This document shows, in pieces, positions 26,897 to 35,312 of a stretch of 55,223 nt of DNA. Numbering within the stretch: position 1 is the stretch's first letter; every line of letters starts with the position of its first letter. This stretch comes from Bacillota bacterium. Lineage in GTDB: Bacteria > Bacillota > Clostridia > Lachnospirales > Lachnospiraceae. The notes under the pieces were generated by a model. The model was not told the origin of the DNA and searched no databases. It saw nothing but the letters and a program-made list of their open reading frames with translations. The position numbers and the translations under genes were made by a program. The stretch is from assembly GCA_023408815.1 (NCBI GenBank), contig JAEYJO010000022.1:1-55223 (forward strand), in the 5' to 3' direction.

Positions 26897-26934
26897 GTTA
26901 TACAAATATTATAACACTCAGAACATTATGTCAA
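26897..26934 (-). promoter_or_regulatory. gntR-clpC promoter with overlapping operator
   Basis: On the minus strand, -35 TTGACA (26929-26934) and -10 TAATAT (26906-26911) are spaced by 17 bp. The 19-bp inverted repeat GTTATACAAATATTATAAC (26897-26915) covers the -10 box and the start site, the expected place for a YtrA-type repressor. Confidence 0.65.
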
Positions 26935-26973
26935 GAAGCTGCTTTATTTACCGCTAATGGAACCTACCATGAA

Positions 26974-27010
26974 TTAAAAAAGGGCATATGAGCACCCAGC
27001 CCATATACCC
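26974..27010 (-). terminator. Terminator after the SH3 protein gene
   Basis: On the minus strand GGGTATATG pairs with CATATGCCC, including one G-U pair, and is followed by six T residues. It closes the transcript containing the SH3 gene. Confidence 0.8.
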
Positions 27011-27026
27011 CATCCTCTTTTTCTGT

Positions 27027-28409
27027 TTAATCCTTATCTTCCATATTTAAAAACTCGAATTCGAACTCATCATCATCGATCAAGAAGTTTTTTGCTTTCT
27101 TCTTCGGCGCAGGTGCAGGCACTTCTTCCTCTTGATCATAGTCTATCTTTCTGACCTTGGATACCGGCTCTTTAGCCGTTCTTTCCTTTACCGCTTTTAA
27201 AGGCGGCTTCGTCTGCTTAGCGCCGCTCCGTCTTCTCACGGGAGGCTCTTCCTCATCCTCGTCATCGTCCTCATCTTCGTCCTCGTCATCGTCTTCTTCG
27301 TCGTCATCCTCGTCATCATCTTCTTCATCGTCCTCATCTTCGTCATAATCGCCGTCATCATACAAATCCTTGATCTTGAACAGCAGCAAGGTAACTGTGA
27401 TTGCCAGAAGCGCAGCCACTACTGCCAGAACGATAATAACGATTTTCTGTGTGGCGAGCTGATCAGAATCACTTTCACTCTGCGCAGCTCCCGCTTCTGC
27501 TGCAGTCATGAGCCCCGACAGTGTCTGACGTGTTCCATTTATATTGTCGTACAGATACCATTCATTTTCGCCAGAATCATTCTGTGTATACACCATCTCA
27601 TAGTCAGGCTTAAGCTCTTCTTCCTCAGGAACAGGCTCCTGCGTTTCTTCTGCCGCAGCATCCCCGCCTTCCTCTGCGAGTGCCGCATCAGTGTCTTCTT
27701 CGCCGGTTGTTTCCGTGTCTTCCTCTGTCGTCGCAGGCTGCTCGGTCTCAGTGGTGGTCGCTGCCGGAGGATCTCCTACCGTTACAAGATCTGCGCGAAT
27801 AAAGCCTACGACTTCATTGCCCGAAGAGGTCGTATATTTTATCTGGTACCATTTCTTCCCGTCGCTTGCTTTCGCTTCTCCGGTAATGGTAACCACCGTG
27901 TTCTTCGTTGCAGATCCCAATGTTTCGTGCTCTGTAGACGCACCTTCCCTGATTCTTGCGCTCTCGTAGCTTACATATGCCTTGGTCTCCGCAATAGGTG
28001 TCGCCGTGGTAGCTGCCGGCTTACTCTCCGTCTGAGTGCTGTTTGCAGTGGTGCTATTCGTAGTCGTACTGTCCGTGGAAGTTGTCGCGGTTCCGGTGGA
28101 GGTGGTTGCTTTAATCATTAAATCGGATCTGATATATCCGGTACTATTATCTACCGTCACCTTGTACCAAAGCGTTCCTGCACTATCAGTCACCTCGTCC
28201 GTAACGCTTACCGTACTGCCCTTTAATAAGCCCACTACTACGTCACTGGAGGTGGTCGGCTCCTTTCGCACCTTCGCCGCATCCGCAGATACAATACCGG
28301 TAGTCTGCGTATAGGCCAAGCTTACCGAAGGTGTACCTATAAAAATAGCGATAGAAAGCAACGCATACGCTGCTACAGCCAGTAGTTTCCCTGTTATCGT
28401 TTTCTTCAT
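27027..28409 (-). CDS. SH3-domain surface protein with membrane anchor and acidic tail
   Basis: A 460-residue protein. A signal peptide (about 1-32) is followed by two bacterial SH3 domains (about 35-97 and 147-210), separated by a Ser/Thr-rich linker and followed by an acidic Thr/Glu linker. A membrane helix lies near residues 325-345. After it comes a tail of almost pure Asp and Glu (about 350-393), then a basic patch and another acidic end. The SH3 domains should lie outside and may bind cell wall; the tail should be cytoplasmic. A GGGGAGG ribosome site precedes ATG 28409. It follows the zinc-ribbon gene by 22 bp and may share its transcript. Function is unknown. Confidence 0.8.
   Translation of the reverse strand: MKKTITGKLLAVAAYALLSIAIFIGTPSVSLAYTQTTGIVSADAAKVRKEPTTSSDVVVGLLKGSTVSVTDEVTDSAGTLWYKVTVDNSTGYIRSDLMIKATTSTGTATTSTDSTTTNSTTANSTQTESKPAATTATPIAETKAYVSYESARIREGASTEHETLGSATKNTVVTITGEAKASDGKKWYQIKYTTSSGNEVVGFIRADLVTVGDPPAATTTETEQPATTEEDTETTGEEDTDAALAEEGGDAAAEETQEPVPEEEELKPDYEMVYTQNDSGENEWYLYDNINGTRQTLSGLMTAAEAGAAQSESDSDQLATQKIVIIVLAVVAALLAITVTLLLFKIKDLYDDGDYDEDEDDEEDDDEDDDEEDDDEDEDEDDDEDEEEPPVRRRSGAKQTKPPLKAVKERTAKEPVSKVRKIDYDQEEEVPAPAPKKKAKNFLIDDDEFEFEFLNMEDKD
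27243..27354. repeat. GAY-codon simple repeat encoding the acidic tract
   Basis: On the plus strand the DNA is a run of CATC/CTC/GTC/TTC-type triplets, the complement of GAT, GAC, GAG and GAA codons. It encodes the poly-Asp/Glu tail. Mixed codon use shows it is selected at protein level rather than a fresh triplet expansion. Confidence 0.8.
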
Positions 28410-28431
28410 CCGTGTTTCCTCCCCTTATGGG

Positions 28432-28911
28432 TTATTTATTTTGCTCTGCCTTGATAAAATGCATTGCACCATCGTCCCTCTTTTTATAATCCATTCCGTA
28501 CCCTGCCAACGCACGCTTAGTCCTTTCGTGCTCTTCTGCATTCCTATGATAAGATGCCGCACACTTCTCGCAAAGCGTTCCATGGCGGATATTAGCCCCG
28601 CAAATTCCGCACTTCATAAATGTCTTGGACTCCGATGCGATTTCCAGTCTGGAGTCCCTGAGCATCTGGCGCATCGCCTTCTGGCTCACTCCAGTTTTCT
28701 CGGATATTTCCCCGGACGTCGCTCCCGGATTTTTTTCTATATAATTGCGTGCCTTTCCGTAATCATCATAAGCACGATAATGGCAATCCTCACATTCATA
28801 TTCACCGACACCCTTAAAAATCATAATCCCGCCGCATTCGCTGCACACATATGGCCTGTTGTAATCGTATTCGCCCATCTTTCCAACAAGAGCAATGTCC
28901 TTATTCTCCAT
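28432..28911 (-). CDS. Zinc-ribbon/helix-turn-helix protein (YvyF-like)
   Basis: A 159-residue protein with three parts: an N-terminal zinc ribbon (CSECGG and CEDCHY, about residues 20-45), a helix-turn-helix (about 55-90, GATSGEISEKTGVSQKAMRQML) and a second zinc ribbon (CGICGANIRHGTLCEKC). The layout recalls the YvyF/TIGR03826 group, regulators near flagellar genes, though no flagellar gene is visible. ATG 28911 is taken; a GTG two codons earlier overlaps the purD stop. It is coupled to the purine operon. Confidence 0.65.
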   Translation of the reverse strand: MENKDIALVGKMGEYDYNRPYVCSECGGIMIFKGVGEYECEDCHYRAYDDYGKARNYIEKNPGATSGEISEKTGVSQKAMRQMLRDSRLEIASESKTFMKCGICGANIRHGTLCEKCAASYHRNAEEHERTKRALAGYGMDYKKRDDGAMHFIKAEQNK

Positions 28912-28916
28912 ATACA

Positions 28917-30212
28917 CTACCCCACTTCTTTCGGCACCTCATCAATCGCTTTTCCAATATCATGGCGCATATATTTATTGTCAAAAAGAACCCATTCCAC
29001 AGCTTTGTATGCATTAGCCCGCGCTTCCTTCAAGTCCTTCCCCTTAGCCGTCACTCCCAGGACTCTTCCTCCGTCCGTCACGATGCCCTCGTCCGTCTGC
29101 TTCGTGCCCGCATGGAAGCAATAATAGCCTTCCTTCCCATCAAAGTGCTCCAGACCGCGGATCACAAAGCCTTTCTCATATTTCACCGGATAACCGTTCG
29201 ATGCAAGAACGACACATACCGCCGCATTGTCCTCAAATTGTAAATCTATCTCGTCAAGCTTCCCATCGATACACGCCTCCATCACCTCTATGATGTCATT
29301 TTTCATTCTCGGAAGCACTACCTGCGCTTCCGGATCTCCGAATCTGGCATTGTACTCTAAAACCCTGGGGCCCTTTTCGGTTAACATAAGTCCGAAAAAG
29401 ATAATGCCTTTAAATTCTCTTCCTTCCGCTGCCATAGCGTCTACCGTCGCCTGATAAACATATTCTCTGCAAAATTCATCCACTTCCTTCGTATAGAAGG
29501 GACTGGGGGAAAAGGTTCCCATTCCGCCCGTATTGAGGCCCATATCTCCGTCCATGGCACGCTTATGATCCTGCGCAGAGGTCATGGTCTTCACCGTCTT
29601 TCCGTCCACAAAGGAAAGTACGGAAACCTCTCTTCCGGTCATAAACTCCTCGATTACCAGCTTATTTCCCGCTGAGCCAAACTGCTTGTCCAGCATGATG
29701 GTACGCACGCCCTCTCTGGCTTCCTCTAGGGTCTCACAAATCAGCACCCCTTTTCCAAGCGCCAGACCATCGGCCTTAAGCACCACAGGGAAATCTCCAG
29801 CATCCAATCCTTCCAGATAGGAAAGCGCCGCCTTAGCCTCGTCAAAGTTCTCATAACCCGCTGTAGGAATATTATATTTTTTCATCAAATCCTTGGAAAA
29901 AGCCTTGCTTCCTTCCAGAATCGCCGCATTTTTCTTCGGGCCGAAGGCTCTAAGCCCCGCCTTGTTCAGTTCGTCCACAAGCCCTCCCACAAGAGGGTCA
30001 TCCATACCTACGATTGTCAAGTCGATAGCATTCTCTTTGGAGAACGCGACGATTTTATCAAATTCCATAGCTCCAATAGGGACACATTCCGCTAACTGTC
30101 CGATACCGGCATTTCCCGGTGCACAATATATTTTATCTACCTTCGGGCTCTTCGACACGCTTACTGCTATCGCATGCTCTCTGCCGCCGCCTCCGACAAT
30201 CAGTACTTTCAT
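28917..30212 (-). CDS. purD: Phosphoribosylamine-glycine ligase PurD
   Basis: A 431-residue ATP-grasp enzyme (GAR synthetase) that joins glycine to phosphoribosylamine in purine synthesis. The N-terminal VLIVGGGGREHAIA dinucleotide-like loop, the ATP-grasp lysine segment VVLKADGLALGKGV, the GGMGTFSPSPF motif and the EYNARFGDPE magnesium site are all intact. It overlaps purN by 4 bp. It is the fourth gene of the pur operon. Confidence 0.97.
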   Translation of the reverse strand: MKVLIVGGGGREHAIAVSVSKSPKVDKIYCAPGNAGIGQLAECVPIGAMEFDKIVAFSKENAIDLTIVGMDDPLVGGLVDELNKAGLRAFGPKKNAAILEGSKAFSKDLMKKYNIPTAGYENFDEAKAALSYLEGLDAGDFPVVLKADGLALGKGVLICETLEEAREGVRTIMLDKQFGSAGNKLVIEEFMTGREVSVLSFVDGKTVKTMTSAQDHKRAMDGDMGLNTGGMGTFSPSPFYTKEVDEFCREYVYQATVDAMAAEGREFKGIIFFGLMLTEKGPRVLEYNARFGDPEAQVVLPRMKNDIIEVMEACIDGKLDEIDLQFEDNAAVCVVLASNGYPVKYEKGFVIRGLEHFDGKEGYYCFHAGTKQTDEGIVTDGGRVLGVTAKGKDLKEARANAYKAVEWVLFDNKYMRHDIGKAIDEVPKEVG

Positions 30213-30838
30213 TCATGTATCCTCCTGCATTTTCCGTCTTTTACTTCTAACCTGTCTCTGGCTATCAAATCGATAGCTTCCGGCAATATCAGCCATTCGG
30301 CCTGCTCCATAACACGCTTTTGCAACACCGCCGCCGTGTCCGTATCCTGCACTTCCACCGCTTTTTGCAAGATAATTGGTCCGGTATCCGTTCCTTCGTC
30401 TACGAAATGAACGGTGGCTCCCGTCACTTTCACGCCCCTTTCGAGCACGCCCTCATGCACCTTAAGCCCATAATACCCTTTGCCGCAAAAGGCCGGGATG
30501 AGAGAGGGATGTATATTGATAATCCTGCCCGCGTACTTTTCAATCATCGCCTCCGGCAATACTACGAGGAATCCCGCCAGCACGACCAAATCCGCACAGG
30601 CATCCGCAACCTCTTGCAAAAGCGCTTCATTAAAGGCTTCTCTGTCCTCATAATCCTTAGGCGAAACACAGACTGCCTCGATCCCCTCTTTCCTGGCCCG
30701 TTCCAGAGCGTAGGCATTTCTATTATTACTGATGACCTTTACGATTCTCGTATTCGAAATGGTTCCTGCCTTTACAGCGTCGATAACTGCCTGCAGATTC
30801 GTTCCGCCGCCGGATACACATACGACAACTTTCAGCAT
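30209..30838 (-). CDS. purN: Phosphoribosylglycinamide formyltransferase PurN
   Basis: A 209-residue folate-dependent GAR transformylase. The phosphate-binding VCVSGGGTNLQA, the catalytic NIHPSLIPAF segment and the HFVDEGTDTGPII loop are intact. It overlaps purM by 7 bp and purD by 4 bp, a tightly coupled operon. Confidence 0.97.
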   Translation of the reverse strand: MLKVVVCVSGGGTNLQAVIDAVKAGTISNTRIVKVISNNRNAYALERARKEGIEAVCVSPKDYEDREAFNEALLQEVADACADLVVLAGFLVVLPEAMIEKYAGRIINIHPSLIPAFCGKGYYGLKVHEGVLERGVKVTGATVHFVDEGTDTGPIILQKAVEVQDTDTAAVLQKRVMEQAEWLILPEAIDLIARDRLEVKDGKCRRIHE

Positions 30839-31857
30839 ATGGTAACTCCTTTTTCACCTGCTTCCACATGGCCTATCACATAAGGAGTCTCACCAGCCGC
30901 CTTAATCGCCTCCATGGCCGTCAAAACCTGAGCCTCATCCAGGGCGAGCACCATACCAAGTCCCATATTGTAAGTATTGTACATCATTTTCTCTTCCAGA
31001 CCGCCTTTTTGCTGCAGCAGCTTGAAAATCGCAGGCACCTCATAACTGTCCTTATTCACTACGGCCACTGCTCCGTCAGGAAGCATTCTGGGGATGTTCT
31101 CATAGAAACCGCCTCCCGTAATATGGCTGCAGCCTTTAATCATAACACCGGCTTCCCTTACGGCCTTAAGAGCCTTCACATATATCTTGGTAGGAGCGAT
31201 CAATGCTTCTCCCAAAGTCTTACCAAGTTCATCATAATAAGTATTCAGACTATCCTTCGTCATATCGAACACTTTTCTTACGAGAGAAAAACCGTTGCTA
31301 TGTACGCCCGAAGAAGCGATGCCAACCAGTACGTCGCCCGGCTTTATATCCGCTCCGGTAATCAAATCCTTTTCATCCACAACTCCCACTGCAAAGCCCG
31401 CAAGATCGTATTCTTCCTCAGGATAAAATCCCGGCATCTCCGCAGTCTCTCCTCCGATAAGGGCTGCTCCCGACTGAAGACAGCCGTCTGCCACGCCTTT
31501 TACGATAGTCGCTATCTTTTCGGGATAGTTCTTGCCGCATGCGATATAGTCCAGGAAGAATAAGGGCTCGCCGCCCGCACAGGCTATATCGTTCACACAC
31601 ATGGCAACACAGTCAATACCTATCGTATCATGTTTATCCAGCAGGAATGCCAGCTTTAACTTCGTCCCCACTCCGTCAGTTCCCGAAACCAGAGTAGGTT
31701 TCTCCATATTTTTAATTGCTGCAAGGGAAAAAGCTCCTGAAAATCCACCAAGACCTCCGAGTACCTCCGGTCTCATCGTTTCCTTCACATACTTTTTCAT
31801 TAATTCTACCGACTGATAGCCTGCCTCAATATCCACGCCAGCCTTCTTGTAATCCAT
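30832..31857 (-). CDS. purM: Phosphoribosylformylglycinamidine cyclo-ligase PurM
   Basis: A 341-residue AIR synthetase that closes the imidazole ring in purine synthesis. It begins with the GVDIEAGYQSVELMK helix and carries GGFSGAF, SGTDGVGTKLKLA and the SSGVHSNGFSLVRK block typical of PurM. It is the second gene of the operon, 43 bp after purE. Confidence 0.97.
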   Translation of the reverse strand: MDYKKAGVDIEAGYQSVELMKKYVKETMRPEVLGGLGGFSGAFSLAAIKNMEKPTLVSGTDGVGTKLKLAFLLDKHDTIGIDCVAMCVNDIACAGGEPLFFLDYIACGKNYPEKIATIVKGVADGCLQSGAALIGGETAEMPGFYPEEEYDLAGFAVGVVDEKDLITGADIKPGDVLVGIASSGVHSNGFSLVRKVFDMTKDSLNTYYDELGKTLGEALIAPTKIYVKALKAVREAGVMIKGCSHITGGGFYENIPRMLPDGAVAVVNKDSYEVPAIFKLLQQKGGLEEKMMYNTYNMGLGMVLALDEAQVLTAMEAIKAAGETPYVIGHVEAGEKGVTIC

Positions 31858-31900
31858 GATATTTCCTCCCTAATCGCTTTCTAAGATATGTAATTCCACG

Positions 31901-32404
31901 CTATTTGTAATTCTTATAGCCAACTTCCTGGAGCCTCTCATCCTTTTTCTGAACGCCGGCTTCCAAGGTCTTGCTGTATTCCTTCAGTTTGGCAAGCAGC
32001 GTCTCGTCCGATGTCGCAAGAATCTTCGCCGCGAGAATTCCGGCGTTAGCCCCGCCGTTAATCGCCACGGTAGCCACCGGGATTCCGGAAGGCATCTGTA
32101 CGATGGAATAAAGGGAATCCCTTCCTCCGAGAGACGTGGTGTGCATAGGAATACCGATGACCGGCATAGGGAAAATCGCCGCACACATACCGGGTAAATG
32201 GGCAGCCATTCCTGCTCCCGCAATAATTACCTTGAAGCCCTTCGCTTCCGCACTCTTCGCGTATTCGAAGAACACATCCGGCTCTCTGTGTGCCGAAATA
32301 ATCTTCATTTCATAAGAAATTCCAAGCTCCTCCAAAATGTCGGCAGCCTTCGCCATAACAGGCATGTCCGAGTCGCTTCCCATAACAATTCCAACTTTTG
32401 CCAT
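31901..32404 (-). CDS. purE: 5-(carboxyamino)imidazole ribonucleotide mutase PurE
   Basis: A 167-residue class I PurE that converts N5-CAIR to CAIR. The GIVMGSDSDMPVM loop, the SAHREPD segment with its conserved His and the AGAAHL-like AGAGMAAHLPG segment are intact. ATG 32404 follows a GAGGAG ribosome site; a GTG one codon earlier is possible. It is the first gene of the purE-M-N-D operon. No purK is present in the window. The upstream region contains the structured repeat at 32434-32568. Confidence 0.96.
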   Translation of the reverse strand: MAKVGIVMGSDSDMPVMAKAADILEELGISYEMKIISAHREPDVFFEYAKSAEAKGFKVIIAGAGMAAHLPGMCAAIFPMPVIGIPMHTTSLGGRDSLYSIVQMPSGIPVATVAINGGANAGILAAKILATSDETLLAKLKEYSKTLEAGVQKKDERLQEVGYKNYK

Positions 32405-32433
32405 CACAATTTCTCCTCTTTATTCTAAATTTC

Positions 32434-32568
32434 TGTTACTGTTCACTCCGTTCACCGCAACCCATGATTTCTGCATTTAAATTCGCTTCGCGAAGCAGAA
32501 ATCATCTCTCGAATCACGTTCTTATGCATCTTAACAGCAAGTGTTAAGATACTGTGTGAACAGTAACA
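32434..32568. repeat. 135-bp structured palindromic element (MITE-like)
   Basis: Terminal inverted repeats TGTTACTGTTCAC and GTGAACAGTAACA (13 bp, perfect) enclose two inner stem-loops: ATGATTTCTGC/GCAGAAATCAT and CTTAACA/TGTTAAG. It lies between the purE start and the aminopeptidase stop. A partial second copy follows at 32646. The architecture suggests a small mobile repeat or structured RNA. Confidence 0.7.
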
Positions 32569-32645
32569 AATTTCTTTCTTAAGTTTACTAAAATTCCATT
32601 AAGCACGCAACCCATATTTTCTTAGTTTTTTGTAAGGACCGGCCA

Positions 32646-32673
32646 GTGTTACTGTTCACTCCGTTCTCCGCAA
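32646..32673. repeat. Partial second copy of the palindromic element
   Basis: About 28 bases repeat the left end of the preceding element (TGTTACTGTTCACTCCGTTC then one mismatch and CCGCAAC). The rest of the element, including the right arm, is missing. Confidence 0.7.
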
Positions 32674-32700
32674 CATATGGCATGTATTAACTTTTATGGC

Positions 32701-34761
32701 TCAGCTCTTAAATGGCTCGTTCAATTCCTCGCAGCCTGACAAAACGAACCTTCCTTTCAGGATAATAGGGATTATCTCGCCATCTGCCGTTACCGCAGAC
32801 AGTTCTCCCAGCTCGTCATAGGGAATGGTAATATCCGTATGGCAGTTGAAATACGCCTTTTTAGTGTCTGTTCTCCGGAGGGCAGATACCTCGTTATCCC
32901 GGGCGATAATGGCCTTTCCGTCAGGATTGTACGTAATCATATCCTCTTCATGAGAATAACAGGTATCTCCTACCGCAAAGTGCGGTCCCATTTTCTCGGC
33001 AATCAAAATCGGCAGTTTGTCTCCGATCCCATATTTTAAAGCGGCCACATATGCAACCGTGTTGGTTCCTATAGCGAACTCTCCGATAGGGAGCGTATCG
33101 TGATGGAACATAACGTTCTCCTTTATATACTTTCTGTTTTCCTCCTCCGTATCGAAGTTGGTACAGCCGTAATCGGCTATCATCCCGTCCTTAAATACGA
33201 TTTTCAGATTCTTATATTCCAGCTCTCCTAAAAATACCCGGCTTACATGAAGCACACCCTCTGTTCCCGTAAGCAATGGTGAAGTAAATACTTCTCCTAC
33301 CGGAATATTAACATCGGCCACACAGTTTTCGAAGTTCGTCTCTTTCTCAGGCGCTTTCAGCTCATGAAGATTTATCTTCAGATCAGTTTTATTCTCTCCC
33401 ATGCCTTTTATAGTCACATACCGGGCACGGTCCAAGGTATCGATAATGACCTGCTGAATATCGCGATAAAGCTTATAATCCAATGTGTTTATTTTAACGA
33501 TTTCATCGAAGATTTCCTCGTACTTCTCTCCGATAGGCGGTACCGGGAAGGAAATGATGGTAAAACTTCTCTCTTCGCCCTTGATATATTCATTCTGAAG
33601 CTCTCCTGCTGCCGCCATCAGTTCCACGGATAGCTTCTGCTGTTTCTCCGACAGATGAAGCGCCTCTTTTTTCGTCACCGGCGCGAAAGGATCTTCCCCG
33701 AATATTTCCACTACCGCAGGACCTCCGAGCAACCCGGCTTCCTCTTTCAGCGCTTCATATGCCTCCTTCAGCACCTCCAGCCTGCGATTCACATACTGCT
33801 TATCCAGATAAAGCGCCTGATCGTCCTTGTGGTCATAGTCGTATTGTTTGTTAGCGCTTGTACCGTAATAACCGATTTTATTTACTCCCTTACCTTGGAA
33901 GGTACTGACTCCTGCCCGGTATATGACAGCCTTCATACCAATTTTCTCGAAATTACGCACCGCTTCTCTTATCATCCGCTCAAAACCCAAAGAATACCTT
34001 ATATTCACGCTCTTCTTCTTCGTAATGTCCTTACCGCATACCTCAAAGCCTATGCGGTATCCCTCCGTATAAGTATCCGCCATAAGCTTAATCTCGCTCT
34101 CCGGCATATGATTCAGATGCCTTGCCGTCTCCAGCTCGCTATCCGTTACATATTCTCCGAAATAATAAAGGTAGCGCAGATCCTCTAAGTCGCTGTCCAT
34201 GATGATCCTTAAAGCGAAGTCCTCTTCCGGACATAGCTGCTCTCTAAGTCTTTTTTCTGCCTCCGGCTCCGAATAATCGCTGATAAACCAATATACGCTC
34301 TGTCGCAACTGCTCGTAAACCGGCTCCTTCTTCTCCTCATAAGCGCTGTAAAATGCATAATATACTTCCAAAAATAATTCCATACGGATAACCATCTCGA
34401 ACATATCCTGCTCATAAGCAAATACGATCAGACTCCGAAGTTCCGTATACAAAAAAGACAGGAGCCGACCATATTCTTCTCCCAACTCCTTTACCGCATA
34501 TGCCGGATTCGCATAGCTCGTCTCGTATGCTCCCGGCAGCACATCCGCATACAACTTTTTGTTGTGCGCCTGCAATTCCTCCAAGGACGCGGTCTTAAGC
34601 GGACCGCTTTTTACATATTCATAGGCATCCGCCATTTCGCATAAAAAGGAAGCTGTCTTGTTAAAGAATTTCCCATACTTTTCCTCTAAGGATCTATCCT
34701 CGCACAACTCCTTAATTCTTTCTGATGAAAGCTCATATCTTTCCAATAAATTATCAATCAT
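32701..34761 (-). CDS. M29-type aminopeptidase with long N-terminal extension
   Basis: A 686-residue protein. The C-terminal 400 residues resemble M29 metallo-aminopeptidases: DVNIPVGEVFTSPLLTGTEG with a metal-binding Glu, GEFAIGTNTVAY, the AEKMGPHFAVGDTCYSHEED segment with metal-binding His, and a terminal NCHTDITIP block. The first 280 residues are helical and specific to long members in Clostridia. It probably removes N-terminal residues from peptides in the cytoplasm. It overlaps the DUF6142-like gene by 4 bp. Confidence 0.82.
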   Translation of the reverse strand: MIDNLLERYELSSERIKELCEDRSLEEKYGKFFNKTASFLCEMADAYEYVKSGPLKTASLEELQAHNKKLYADVLPGAYETSYANPAYAVKELGEEYGRLLSFLYTELRSLIVFAYEQDMFEMVIRMELFLEVYYAFYSAYEEKKEPVYEQLRQSVYWFISDYSEPEAEKRLREQLCPEEDFALRIIMDSDLEDLRYLYYFGEYVTDSELETARHLNHMPESEIKLMADTYTEGYRIGFEVCGKDITKKKSVNIRYSLGFERMIREAVRNFEKIGMKAVIYRAGVSTFQGKGVNKIGYYGTSANKQYDYDHKDDQALYLDKQYVNRRLEVLKEAYEALKEEAGLLGGPAVVEIFGEDPFAPVTKKEALHLSEKQQKLSVELMAAAGELQNEYIKGEERSFTIISFPVPPIGEKYEEIFDEIVKINTLDYKLYRDIQQVIIDTLDRARYVTIKGMGENKTDLKINLHELKAPEKETNFENCVADVNIPVGEVFTSPLLTGTEGVLHVSRVFLGELEYKNLKIVFKDGMIADYGCTNFDTEEENRKYIKENVMFHHDTLPIGEFAIGTNTVAYVAALKYGIGDKLPILIAEKMGPHFAVGDTCYSHEEDMITYNPDGKAIIARDNEVSALRRTDTKKAYFNCHTDITIPYDELGELSAVTADGEIIPIILKGRFVLSGCEELNEPFKS

Positions 34762-35102
34762 ACTCCGTACGCTCCTGCATATAAAATAATACTTATCATA
34801 GCTAATACCACGGTATTAAATCCAATTCCCAAATAAGAGAACAAATAATATCTGTCCTTCTCCATTCTGGAAAGTATTCCTAAAATCAATCCCGTCAAAG
34901 AAAAAAGGGTTACCAAAAAAACTGCCGCCCCATACTGTGTTACCGCCGCCCCTGCGCTTCGATAAGACAAATACACCGCCGCAGCAATGGAAATTATGGA
35001 AATAATTCCCAGAGTGGTTGACATGATTCCCTTTTCCGGATGTTTCTTTGCCGTAAAAATATATCCACCCTTACGGCTCGTTCGATGATTTCTACGGTTC
35101 AT
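34758..35102 (-). CDS. Small membrane protein, DUF6142-like
   Basis: A 114-residue protein with a basic N-terminus (MNRRNHRTSRKGGY) and three hydrophobic helices. I recognise it as DUF6142-like from the FTAKKHPEKGIMSTTLGIIS start. Function is unknown. The ribosome site AGGGG sits in the tail of the terminator hairpin just upstream. It is coupled by a 4-bp overlap to the aminopeptidase gene. Confidence 0.65.
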   Translation of the reverse strand: MNRRNHRTSRKGGYIFTAKKHPEKGIMSTTLGIISIISIAAAVYLSYRSAGAAVTQYGAAVFLVTLFSLTGLILGILSRMEKDRYYLFSYLGIGFNTVVLAMISIILYAGAYGV

Positions 35103-35111
35103 AATTACCCC

Positions 35112-35139
35112 TAAAAGGGCATTCTTTTCCGAATGCCCC
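35112..35139 (-). terminator. Terminator-like hairpin before the DUF6142-like gene
   Basis: GGGCATTC and GAATGCCC pair around a 6-base loop and are followed by TTTT on the minus strand. It lies just 9 bp from the next start codon, so it may be a partial terminator or attenuator inside the pyrE transcript. Confidence 0.65.
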
Positions 35140-35145
35140 TGTCGA

Positions 35146-35298
35146 TTAAAATAAGATTTTCGATTTACCGGCTAAAAGCTTCGCCCCGCTTATAACAAGA
35201 AGAACACCGCTCGTAATCCCTGCAACAAGCGCCACAACACCAATTGCAATATTCAAGGCCCCCGAGCCGCCCATAATCTTATAAATTCTTTCCTCCAT
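35146..35298 (-). CDS. Small 50-residue membrane protein
   Basis: A short frame starting MEERIYKIMGGSGALNIAIG and ending KLLAGKSKILF, with one or two hydrophobic segments rich in Gly, Ala and Val. AGAGGAG lies upstream of ATG 35298. It follows pyrE by 14 bp and is probably co-transcribed. Similar short proteins are found in Lachnospiraceae genomes. Function is unknown. Confidence 0.65.
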   Translation of the reverse strand: MEERIYKIMGGSGALNIAIGVVALVAGITSGVLLVISGAKLLAGKSKILF

Positions 35299-35312
35299 AT
35301 CTACACTCCTCT

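Noticed and set aside
27157..27348. Open frame rich in serine opposite the acidic tail
   Set aside because: It is the antisense reading of GAT/GAC/GAG codons and has no ribosome site; the minus-strand gene explains it.
27243..27354. Possible CRISPR-like or triplet-expansion repeat
   Set aside because: There are no regular spacers, and the codons are mixed; it is an acidic protein tract.
32408..32700. Purine riboswitch before purE
   Set aside because: I do not see the three-way junction with conserved loop pairs; the structure there is a palindromic repeat with terminal inverted arms.
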